A stretch of DNA of 5,911 nt from positions 1-5,911 of the forward strand of contig JAHILZ010000071.1 of assembly GCA_018896765.1 (NCBI GenBank), read 5' to 3'. Both the position numbers and the translations under genes were made by a program. Below, piece by piece: positions 1 to 4,829 of the stretch. The notes under the pieces were generated by a model. It made no database searches and was not told where the DNA came from. It saw only the letters and a program-made list of their open reading frames with translations. The stretch is from Patescibacteria group bacterium (GTDB lineage Bacteria > Patescibacteriota > Minisyncoccia > JAHIHE01). Every line of letters begins with the position of its first letter. Within the stretch, counting starts at the first letter, position 1.

Positions 1-825
1 ATTAACTAAAAATGAAATTGTGAGTTCATTTATTGGATTTAGACTAATTGAATTTGGAATTTCCACATAATCATCTACCCCATAAAAACTCAAGGCTTTG
101 CCAACTTTGCCGTCTATCCACACAGGACCACTGATTAAATTTCCGTCATTGCCATTTCCAGATAAATCCTTTGCAATTTTGCCTTCACCTTCATCAAAAT
201 TCCAATAACCGACTAATCCCGATACTTTTGCCCAAAGCTGGAGATTAGAGCCTACCTCTAGTCGCATGGGATCAGTTCCGCCGTCGTTTAGAGCTGTTTT
301 TTTTAGGTATTCGTCTGATTCTAGAAGCGAAGTTATGACAAAATCATTCTTTTCTCCAATCGTATATGAATAATAATATCTGCTATCATCCGTTTTAACT
401 GGATCTTTTGGCAGAGACTTTTCGAATTTAAAATCTTTTGGAAGTTTTGTAAAGTCTACAGGCAACCATCCTTGCCCGTCAATTTTTAGATATTCCGCTT
501 CCGTCTTGCATCGGTATTCAAATCCTTCTGGAAGAGAGGGGAGTTCCAATCCGCTGCAATTTGCGCTATAAGAGGGGAGAGAAACATAAACTCTGTTTTG
601 ATCGCCCCAAAAAATATTTGGATTTGCATCTCGAAGTTTTGTTAACGCGGAATCAATCAAAGAAAGATCTTCAATTCTTGCCGGATCCCTGTCGCGTTTT
701 TCCAGTTCCGCGACATAGGGTTTTAAATTCAGGATATATATCGAAACTAAAATCGCGATAATTCCAATAATAATTAAAATTATCAAAAATATATTGCGTT
801 TATTTTTAACAGAAACAAGATTCAT
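1..825 (-). CDS. Pilin-like membrane-anchored protein with LamG domain (partial; C-terminus outside window)
   Basis: Reading leftwards from the ATG at 825, the frame stays open for 275 codons to the window edge, so the C-terminus is missing. Residues 1-10 are basic (KNKR) and about 11-33 form one hydrophobic helix, which predicts N-in/C-out anchoring. Residues 35-200 resemble CPR type IV pilin-like proteins: a charged helix (around DPARIEDLSLIDSAL), two cysteines (C90, C106), then WLPVDF, a DPV motif and YYYSYTI. The classic prepilin GFTLIE motif is absent. From about 204 a LamG-like jelly-roll begins: GLVGYWNFDEGEG, DLSGNGNDG, GKALSFYGVDDYVEIP. LamG folds bind glycans or proteins, so a surface adhesin is likely; the ligand is unknown. 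The ATG at 825 is the only standard start after the upstream stop at 871-873. No Shine-Dalgarno sequence is close to it. The frame call is strong, the role inferred. Confidence 0.9.
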   Translation of the reverse strand, partial: MNLVSVKNKRNIFLIILIIIGIIAILVSIYILNLKPYVAELEKRDRDPARIEDLSLIDSALTKLRDANPNIFWGDQNRVYVSLPSYSANCSGLELPSLPEGFEYRCKTEAEYLKIDGQGWLPVDFTKLPKDFKFEKSLPKDPVKTDDSRYYYSYTIGEKNDFVITSLLESDEYLKKTALNDGGTDPMRLEVGSNLQLWAKVSGLVGYWNFDEGEGKIAKDLSGNGNDGNLISGPVWIDGKVGKALSFYGVDDYVEIPNSISLNPINELTISFLVN

Positions 826-869
826 AAATTTTTTAACACTAAAACTATTTTTTCTCTCCCAATGTTTTA

Positions 870-898
870 ATTATAATACTAATAAATAAATTTATCAA
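870..898 (-). promoter_or_regulatory. Promoter of the LamG gene
   Basis: On the minus strand, TTGATA (898-893) and TATAAT (875-870) are separated by exactly 17 bp, a near-consensus sigma-70-type promoter. Transcription would start near 863, giving a leader of roughly 38 nt before the ATG at 825. The leader contains GGGAGAG, but about 30 nt from the start codon, too far to act as a normal ribosome-binding site. The -35 box lies at the broken edge of the remnant gene at 902-1046. Confidence 0.75.
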
Positions 899-901
899 GC
901 G

Positions 902-1046
902 TTTTTCGGTTTGGGCTATTTTGGGCTACATGGAGCAATTGGGAAGCGGGATAGATAGGACATTCCAATTATTCAAAGACTTAAAAAAGAAAAAACCCAA
1001 AATAGAGAATTTTGAGAATATGGCGATTGTGACGATATGGAAGTAA
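902..1046 (+). pseudogene. 3' remnant of an AlbA_2/HATPase_C_4-type (RecG-like) regulator gene
   Basis: The plus strand reads FFGLGY and then, in another frame, MEQLGSGIDRTFQLF, a lysine-rich stretch and the ending NFENMAIVTIWK-stop (TAA 1044-1046). GYMEQLGSGI resembles the conserved 'GxxExxGSGI' segment near the C-terminus of the HATPase_C_4 domain in AlbA_2/RecG-like predicted transcriptional regulators. The two halves are separated by an imperfect 10-bp tandem duplication (910-919 and 920-929, 9 of 10 identical). Removing one copy restores a continuous FFGLGYMEQLGSG. Nothing upstream of about 896 belongs to the gene: the region is the promoter of the divergent LamG gene. This is therefore a fragment of roughly 45 codons, not a functional gene. 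Family assignment rests on one short motif and is moderate; the frameshift is visible directly. Confidence 0.6.
981..1045 (+). repeat. Direct repeat DR1: gene-end cassette, copy 1
   Basis: This 65-bp segment is identical to 4468-4532. Its last 41 bp (1005-1045) recur with one mismatch at 5794-5834. Here it is read in its native frame, encoding ...IENFENMAIVTIWK followed by TAA. It is followed at once by a GTTATAAA/GTAGAAA array. See the matching entries for copies 2 and 3. Confidence 0.95.
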
Positions 1047-1154
1047 GTTATAAAGTTATAAAGTTATAAAGTTATAAAGTAGAAAGTTATAAAGTAGAAA
1101 GTTATAAAGTTATAAAGTAGAAAGTTATAAAGTAGAAAGTTATAAAGTTATAAA
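1047..1154 (+). repeat. Compound microsatellite, array 1 (GTTATAAA / GTAGAAA)
   Basis: The array begins right after the TAA stop of the remnant. With A = GTTATAAA (8 bp) and B = GTAGAAA (7 bp), the 108 bp read AAAABABAABABAA: ten A and four B units without error. A higher-order AABAB unit of 38 bp occurs twice in a row. The array ends with GTC, as does array 2. Function is unknown; the order of units suggests growth by slippage or unequal exchange. Confidence 0.95.
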
Positions 1155-1313
1155 GTCGGGGTATGAAGAAGTTGAAAATCTAATTTTCAATTTTCAATTT
1201 TCAATTTACAATGAATTTTCAATGATTAAATTTTCAATCGAATAAGGAAATTTAATCTAAAACCGAGTTTTATGGAAGAAAGTAGGATATTGGGCAAGTG
1301 GGTAAGCTAGACC
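1155..1313 (+). other. AT-rich non-coding spacer after array 1
   Basis: No credible ORF is present. It contains a short tandem run of AATTTTC (1182-1202, with a variant unit to 1209). The segment at 1212-1243 is similar to 4620-4650. A motif AAACCGAGTTTTATGGAAGAAAG (shown here as 1260-1282) has related forms at 4659-4675 and 4734-4756. The similarity to the spacer after array 2 indicates that the repeated cassette extends beyond the array. The promoter of the next gene follows from 1314. Confidence 0.6.
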
Positions 1314-1342
1314 TTGACTTCATATTTTGAACGATATATAAT
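1314..1342 (+). promoter_or_regulatory. Promoter of the AAA_14/DUF4143 gene
   Basis: TTGACT (1314-1319) and TATAAT (1337-1342) are 17 bp apart. The predicted transcription start is near 1349, giving a leader of about 40 nt before the ATG at 1389. The leader is AT-rich and has no Shine-Dalgarno sequence. Confidence 0.8.
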
Positions 1343-1388
1343 GCATATATGATGAAATATTGATAATTTGTAACATATATCAAACAAA

Positions 1389-2711
1389 ATGAACAAAAAT
1401 GAGCTTATAAAAATACTTGAAGATTGGAATTTTTGGAAAAAAGATTTAAAAGTTGGGCTTATTCGCAGCTCTTATTTGGATGTTTTGGAAGAGAGACTGT
1501 CGAGCGAGCAGATAAAAGTGATAATAGGAGCAAGAAGAAGCGGTAAGTCGTATATAATGAGACAACTTGCTAAGTGGATTATGGAAAAAAAGGGAGTAAG
1601 CAAGAATAATATACTGATTATAAATTTTGAAGACCCCAGATTCACCGGATTGGATACAAAGCTTATTCAGGAGGCATTTGATGTTTATTTGGAGACTTAT
1701 AAGCCGAAAGGTGAAATATATGTTTTTCTGGATGAAATACAGGAAGTTTCTAAATGGGAGAAATGGGTTAGGACAATGCAGGAGCTAGGAAAAGCTAATA
1801 TGATCATTTCCGGTTCTAATTCGAAGCTTTTAAGCAGTGAATTGGCGACGGTATTAACAGGAAGGCATTTGGATATGACGGTTATGCCTCTTTCTTTCGT
1901 GGAATTTTTGAAATTTAAAGGATTGGAAATAAAAAATACGCTAGATCTCGTAAGAAATGAAATAGAATCAAAATCATTGCTCAAAGAATTTTTAGAATTC
2001 GGTTCTTTCCCTTTGGTAGTTTTGGGGCAAGACAAAAAAAACATTCTCCTTTCATATTTTGACGATGTGGTAAATAAAGATTTGATCAAGCGCTATAAAA
2101 TCAGGAAAACCGAGGAAATAAAAAGTTTGATAAAATTCTACTTGAGCAATATAGCTTCGCCCGTCACATTTACTTCTTCCGGGAAATTTCTGAATATATC
2201 TACGTTAACAGTTGAAAGATTCTCGGTATATTTGGAAGCTGTATATGCGGTATTTTTTCTTAAAAGATTTTCATATAAGTTTAAAGAACAGGAAAAGAGT
2301 CCCAGAAAAGTTTACGCGGTCGATACCGGCGTGGCCAACACAATAGGTTTTCGTTTTAGTCCAAACTTAGGCAGGCTTGCGGAAAATACCGTATTTTTGG
2401 AACTAAAAAGAAGGGCATATCTTAATCCATTTATGGAAATATATTATTGGAAAAGTTTAGCCGGCGAAGAAGTTGATTTTGTGTTAAAGGAAGATACGAA
2501 GGTTAATGAGCTAATTCAAGTATGTTGGAATATGGAAGATATAAATACCAAAAAGCGGGAAGTTAGGGCTCTTTTAAAGGCGATGAAAGAATTTAAATTG
2601 AATAGCGGGTTGATAATAACTGAAGATTATGAAGGCGAAGAATCTTTTTCCGGTAAAACGATCAGGTATATTTCGCTTCGAAAATGGCTATTGGGATTGA
2701 GTGCGAAGTAA
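1389..2711 (+). CDS. AAA_14 / DUF4143 family ATPase
   Basis: This 440-residue protein is full length for the family. The N-terminal AAA_14 domain has a Walker A motif at 47-54 (GARRSGKS), a Walker B at 112-117 (VFLDEI), a sensor-like GSNSKLL at 142-148 and the family's GRH at 158-160. About 200-400 is DUF4143, with a PD-(D/E)XK-nuclease-like layout: GRLAEN at 328-333, EVDFVL at 361-366, then ELIQVCW at 374-380. The usual E-x-K is replaced by Q-V-C, so nuclease activity is doubtful; I recall similar 'LIQV' forms in other members. The biological role of the family is not well defined. Members are common as mobile accessory genes in bacteria and archaea, which fits this setting beside AbiE and Fic. 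The ATG at 1389 follows a well-placed promoter. It ends one base before a MITE-like insertion and appears monocistronic. Family confidence is high, function unknown. Confidence 0.93.
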   Translation: MNKNELIKILEDWNFWKKDLKVGLIRSSYLDVLEERLSSEQIKVIIGARRSGKSYIMRQLAKWIMEKKGVSKNNILIINFEDPRFTGLDTKLIQEAFDVYLETYKPKGEIYVFLDEIQEVSKWEKWVRTMQELGKANMIISGSNSKLLSSELATVLTGRHLDMTVMPLSFVEFLKFKGLEIKNTLDLVRNEIESKSLLKEFLEFGSFPLVVLGQDKKNILLSYFDDVVNKDLIKRYKIRKTEEIKSLIKFYLSNIASPVTFTSSGKFLNISTLTVERFSVYLEAVYAVFFLKRFSYKFKEQEKSPRKVYAVDTGVANTIGFRFSPNLGRLAENTVFLELKRRAYLNPFMEIYYWKSLAGEEVDFVLKEDTKVNELIQVCWNMEDINTKKREVRALLKAMKEFKLNSGLIITEDYEGEESFSGKTIRYISLRKWLLGLSAK

Positions 2712-2850
2712 TGAAGGACCCTCTGAAAAACACCTTTTATGTCATTCCCGCGCCTGCCTGTCCGGTAGGCAGGTAGGCGGGAATCCAGTATTTAAGCCAA
2801 ATATAATTTTCGATATGATGCTTTTTAGTCGTTTTTCAGAGGTTCCTGAA
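2712..2850. mobile_element. MITE-like element with 16-bp terminal inverted repeats and TGAA target duplication
   Basis: The element is 131 bp (2716-2846). Its ends are 16-bp inverted repeats with one mismatch: GGACCCTCTGAAAAAC at 2716-2731 and GTTTTTCAGAGGTTCC at 2831-2846. It is flanked by the 4-bp direct repeat TGAA at 2712-2715 and 2847-2850, which looks like a target-site duplication. There is no coding capacity; the interior holds a GC-rich hairpin (2744-2784). It sits between the ATPase stop codon and the abiEi promoter. The ends and the 4-bp duplication recall IS5-type elements, but that parentage is only a suggestion. Confidence 0.75.
2744..2784. repeat. GC-rich palindrome inside the MITE
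   Basis: ATTCCCGC (2744-2751) pairs with GCGGGAAT (2777-2784), and CCTGCCT (2753-2759) pairs with AGGCAGG (2767-2773). A one-versus-three-base bulge separates the two stems and the loop is GTCCGGT. The ATTCCC...GGGAAT ends resemble dispersed repeats known in many bacteria (dRS3-like), and the CCTGCCT/AGGCAGG core is common in CPR genomes. Its transcript could stall or stabilise the end of the ATPase mRNA, but no T-run follows, so it is not a standard intrinsic terminator. Confidence 0.8.
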
Positions 2851-2854
2851 GTTA

Positions 2855-2882
2855 TTGACATTCTCCTTATTTAGTGTATAAT
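2855..2882 (+). promoter_or_regulatory. Promoter of abiEi-abiEii
   Basis: TTGACA (2855-2860), a perfect -35 box, lies 16 bp before a perfect TATAAT (2877-2882). The -35 begins only 4 bp after the right-hand TGAA of the MITE. Transcription would start near 2889, leaving a leader of about 40 nt that contains the near-palindrome at 2895-2916. Confidence 0.82.
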
Positions 2883-2894
2883 ATGTATAGAAAG

Positions 2895-2916
2895 TAATAT
2901 GATATATATTATATTA
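2895..2916. promoter_or_regulatory. Candidate AbiEi operator (near-perfect palindrome)
   Basis: The 22 bp read TAATAT-G-ATATATAT-T-ATATTA, symmetric except for one central pair (2901/2910). It covers about +6 to +28 of the predicted transcript. AbiEi antitoxins are known to repress their own operon by binding inverted repeats near the promoter, which makes this a reasonable operator. The caution is that pure A/T palindromes arise easily in sequence this AT-rich. Confidence 0.35.
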
Positions 2917-2929
2917 TAACAAAATATAC

Positions 2930-3712
2930 ATGACAACATTAAGCAATAAAGAACTTGAAATTATAGAAAAACTAGTTGTAAAATACGGCAATATAGTTGT
3001 TTTCGATATGATTTTCGAAATAGTCGGTAAAAACAAGAGCAAGCAAGAAATTAAAAATTTTGTTACTAATTTAGTAAGAAAAGGCTGGTTCGTTAGAATT
3101 AAAAAAGGCACTTTTGTCATATCAGATATTTCCAGCCGCGGCACTACGGAACTTAGTCAATTGGCAATCGCGCAAATTATTAATAATGATTCATACGTTT
3201 CGCTTGAAGCGGCTTTGCAATACTATGGATTATTTGATCAGTATTTAAAAGTTATTACTTCAATTGGTAAAAAAAGAACTTATAATAAAAAGTTTTCCAA
3301 TTGGATTTTTAAATATATAAAAGCCAAAAAAAATTTATTAAATTTCCATAAAGAATACAATATAGATGGACGCTTGGTAAAAGTCGCTCTAAAAGAGCAG
3401 GCTATTCTTGATTTTTTGATTTATAGAAGGATGGTAAATAATATTGATTTGGTTATTGAAAAACTGGAAACTTACAAAAACGATTTTGACTTAAGGCGAT
3501 TTATAGAAATTAGCAAGAAATGCACAGTAACGGTAGTAAGAACGTTGGGCTTTATTTTTGATTTAGTCGGGATTAATTCCGATGAATTATATAATTCAGT
3601 TAAAAAAAATAAGAATCATAGTTTTATGACTTCTGGCGCTGAAGTTTTTAATGCCAAGTGGAGAATTTATACGGATAAGCATTTTAAAAATAACTATGGC
3701 GCAAAATATTAA
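2930..3712 (+). CDS. abiEi: AbiEi-family antitoxin / transcriptional regulator
   Basis: This 260-residue protein is the first gene of a type IV toxin-antitoxin pair; the antitoxin counters the toxin's effect and usually represses the operon. An N-terminal winged helix spans about 5-65. Helices around 38-52 are followed by the wing motif KGWFVRIKKGTFVI (51-64), matching the 'RGWLxRIxRGxYxL' signature of AbiEi_4/COG5340 regulators. SLEAALQYYGL (91-101) and ALKEQAILDFLIYRR (153-167) are the two conserved blocks of the antitoxin domain ('S.EaAL..yGL' and 'A..EKAllD'). The end (FNAKWRIYTDKHF) is typical of the longer CPR-type members I recall. The ATG at 2930 follows its own promoter; no Shine-Dalgarno is seen, only an A-rich leader. 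It overlaps or nearly abuts the toxin gene, so the pair is co-transcribed. Confidence 0.87.
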   Translation: MTTLSNKELEIIEKLVVKYGNIVVFDMIFEIVGKNKSKQEIKNFVTNLVRKGWFVRIKKGTFVISDISSRGTTELSQLAIAQIINNDSYVSLEAALQYYGLFDQYLKVITSIGKKRTYNKKFSNWIFKYIKAKKNLLNFHKEYNIDGRLVKVALKEQAILDFLIYRRMVNNIDLVIEKLETYKNDFDLRRFIEISKKCTVTVVRTLGFIFDLVGINSDELYNSVKKNKNHSFMTSGAEVFNAKWRIYTDKHFKNNYGAKY

Positions 3713-4502
3713 AAATATACAAATAATGAGCAGAAAACAGTTAGCATTGCTAAATCGCCAAAAACTTAAATATCCTTTGGCTATCGCTGAGAAGGATTAT
3801 TTTTTGACGCTTGTTTCTAAAATAATCTATGATTCGCCTTTGCGTGAAAAATTGATTTTTAAAGGCGGAACCGCTCTGCATCACGTTTATCTTCCACAAC
3901 TGAGGTTTTCCGAAGACCTGGATTTTTCAAGCAATAAGGAGAGTATTGAACTTGAGGATGCAAGAGAGATATTTAAAAATTATGATTTCTTAAAAATTAA
4001 AAAAGATTATATTTCTGGAGCGACCATAAAACTAGAAAAGTTGCAGTATGTCGGGCCGTTGGGACAGGCTAATTCGCTTAAAGTTGAAATTGATTTCTTG
4101 CAAAATGTTGTTTTACTTCCGTTGGAATTAAATTATGAAAATGTTTATGGAGTTAGAACTAAAGTGCGGGCAATGGATATAAGAGAAATTGCCGCTGAAA
4201 AGGTAAGAGCGATGAATGATCGGGTTAGATATCGCGATTTTTATGACTTTACAATGATTTTTTTGAAGTTAAACCTTGATTTGGAGGAGGTGATAGAGTT
4301 AGTCAAGCGAAAAGAAATCAGAAAAAATATCAGTCTAAAGAGCATTTTAAGTAATTGGGAATTGGCCAAGAAAGATAAAATCAATGAATTGTCGGCTATT
4401 TATTTTGCCGAAGAATTGGCTGATGAGCAAATTTTTGAACAGTTGAAAAAACTTGATTTTGCTGAAATTAAAAAAGAAAAAACCCAAAATAGAGAATTTT
4501 GA
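3696..4502 (+). CDS. abiEii: AbiEii/AbiGii-family nucleotidyltransferase toxin
   Basis: Toxin partner of AbiEi, from the DUF1814 nucleotidyltransferase family; some relatives transfer nucleotides to tRNA. Counting from the ATG at 3696 (268 residues): AEKDYFL (31-37), FKGGTALHH (55-63) and RFSEDLDFS (70-78) form the nucleotidyltransferase core with D74 and D76. KVEID (129-133) supplies a third acidic residue. AAEKVRAMNDR (166-176) and RYRDFYDF (178-185) are the conserved C-terminal blocks. All motifs are intact, so an active enzyme is plausible. The start is uncertain: in-frame ATGs at 3651, 3696 and 3726 give a 62-nt overlap, a 17-nt overlap, or a 13-nt gap with abiEi; none has a Shine-Dalgarno sequence. 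The last 11 residues (IKKEKTQNREF) come from the repeated gene-end cassette read in a foreign frame, so the native C-terminus was probably replaced. Confidence 0.87.
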   Translation: MAQNIKNIQIMSRKQLALLNRQKLKYPLAIAEKDYFLTLVSKIIYDSPLREKLIFKGGTALHHVYLPQLRFSEDLDFSSNKESIELEDAREIFKNYDFLKIKKDYISGATIKLEKLQYVGPLGQANSLKVEIDFLQNVVLLPLELNYENVYGVRTKVRAMDIREIAAEKVRAMNDRVRYRDFYDFTMIFLKLNLDLEEVIELVKRKEIRKNISLKSILSNWELAKKDKINELSAIYFAEELADEQIFEQLKKLDFAEIKKEKTQNREF

Positions 4503-4532
4503 GAATATGGCGATTGTGACGATATGGAAGTA
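4468..4532 (+). repeat. Direct repeat DR1: gene-end cassette, copy 2
   Basis: Identical over 65 bp to 981-1045. It starts inside abiEii, whose frame runs out of register with the cassette and stops at TGA 4500-4502. The cassette's own frame (…IENFENMAIVTIWK) ends at TAG 4531-4533. Array 2 follows immediately, although its first unit is altered (GTCATAAA). Confidence 0.95.
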
Positions 4533-4587
4533 GTCATAAAGTTATAAAGTTATAAAGTTATAAAGTAGAAAGTTATAAAGTTATAAA
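4533..4587 (+). repeat. Compound microsatellite, array 2
   Basis: Unit order is A'AAABAA, where A = GTTATAAA, B = GTAGAAA and A' = GTCATAAA, 55 bp in total. Like array 1 it ends in two A units followed by GTC. It is shorter than array 1 and lacks the AABAB higher-order repeat. Confidence 0.95.
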
Positions 4588-4767
4588 GTCTAATTTTCTC
4601 CGCCAGCCGGCGGATTCATTGAATTTTCAATAATCAAATTTTAAATGAATCTCTTCTTAAAACTAAGTTTTAGGAATTTGGATTAAATAAGGCTAATCAT
4701 AGGATTTTTTCTGACTTTACCCCCCTTTTTTTTGAAACTAAGCTTTTGGAAGAAAGAAACTCAATTT
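4588..4767 (+). other. AT-rich non-coding spacer after array 2
   Basis: No credible ORF is present. The segment 4620-4650 resembles 1212-1243 after array 1 (about five in six bases alike). Two forms of the AAACTAAGYTTT motif lie at 4659-4675 and 4734-4756; the second continues into GGAAGAAAG, as in copy 1. A GC-rich hairpin (4599-4614) interrupts the similarity near its start. The Fic promoter follows at 4768. Confidence 0.6.
4599..4614. repeat. Short GC-rich palindrome TCCGCC-AGCC-GGCGGA
   Basis: Six perfect base pairs, mostly G-C, close a 4-nt loop, in a setting that is otherwise almost pure A/T. It occupies the place where the spacer after array 1 has AATTTTC repeats, so it looks like a small insertion. 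No T-run follows on either strand, so it is not called a terminator. Confidence 0.6.
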
Positions 4768-4795
4768 TTGACTAAATTCCTTAATATGGTATAAT
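4768..4795 (+). promoter_or_regulatory. Promoter of the Fic gene
   Basis: TTGACT (4768-4773) and TATAAT (4790-4795) are 16 bp apart. Transcription would start near 4802, about 28 nt before the ATG at 4830. An inverted repeat brackets the -10 box and start site. Confidence 0.8.
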
Positions 4796-4821
4796 GCAAA
4801 TAAAGAGCTAAACCATATTAA
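4781..4821. promoter_or_regulatory. Candidate operator: 10-bp perfect inverted repeat around the Fic promoter
   Basis: TTAATATGGT (4781-4790) and ACCATATTAA (4812-4821) are exact reverse complements. They are separated by 21 bp, with arm centres 31 bp apart, close to three helical turns. The left arm fills the promoter spacer up to the first base of the -10 box, and the right arm lies about +11 to +20. Because the left arm is upstream of the predicted start site, this is a DNA site rather than an RNA hairpin. The Fic protein's own C-terminal DNA-binding-like segment is a candidate ligand. Confidence 0.6.
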
Positions 4822-4829
4822 CAAAATAT

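Noticed and set aside
561..761. Plus-strand ORF of 66 codons
   Set aside because: It lies wholly inside the LamG-protein frame on the other strand, which has clear domain content and a promoter.
1020..1046. MAIVTIWK as a small peptide gene repeated three times
   Set aside because: Eight codons with no ribosome-binding site; copy 1 shows it as the end of a longer frame.
1047..1154. CRISPR-like array
   Set aside because: Units are 7-8 bp and contiguous with no spacers, and no cas gene is present.
1047..1154. Iterons of a replication origin
   Set aside because: Similar arrays occur at three places behind gene ends, with no Rep gene or DnaA boxes nearby.
1172..1190. Hairpin TTGAAAAT-CTA-ATTTTCAA as a terminator
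   Set aside because: The stem is almost pure A/T and no T-run follows; it arises from the AATTTTC repeat.
1333..1381. GATATAT...ATATATC inverted repeat across the ATPase promoter
   Set aside because: Seven A/T-rich pairs with a wide gap are expected by chance in this composition.
1697..2089. Minus-strand ORF of 130 codons inside the ATPase gene
   Set aside because: It mirrors a gene with intact family motifs; the translation has no recognisable features.
2744..2784. Intrinsic terminator of the ATPase gene
   Set aside because: The stem is strong but is followed by CCAGTATTTAAG, not a T-run; it is better explained as the core of the MITE.
2914..3144. Minus-strand hydrophobic ORF opposite abiEi
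   Set aside because: It is the complement of the AbiEi winged-helix coding region; its hydrophobicity follows from A-rich codons read backwards.
4500..4502. TGA read as glycine (Gracilibacteria-type code)
   Set aside because: The toxin is complete before this codon, readthrough adds only cassette sequence in the wrong frame, and no other gene here has an internal TGA.
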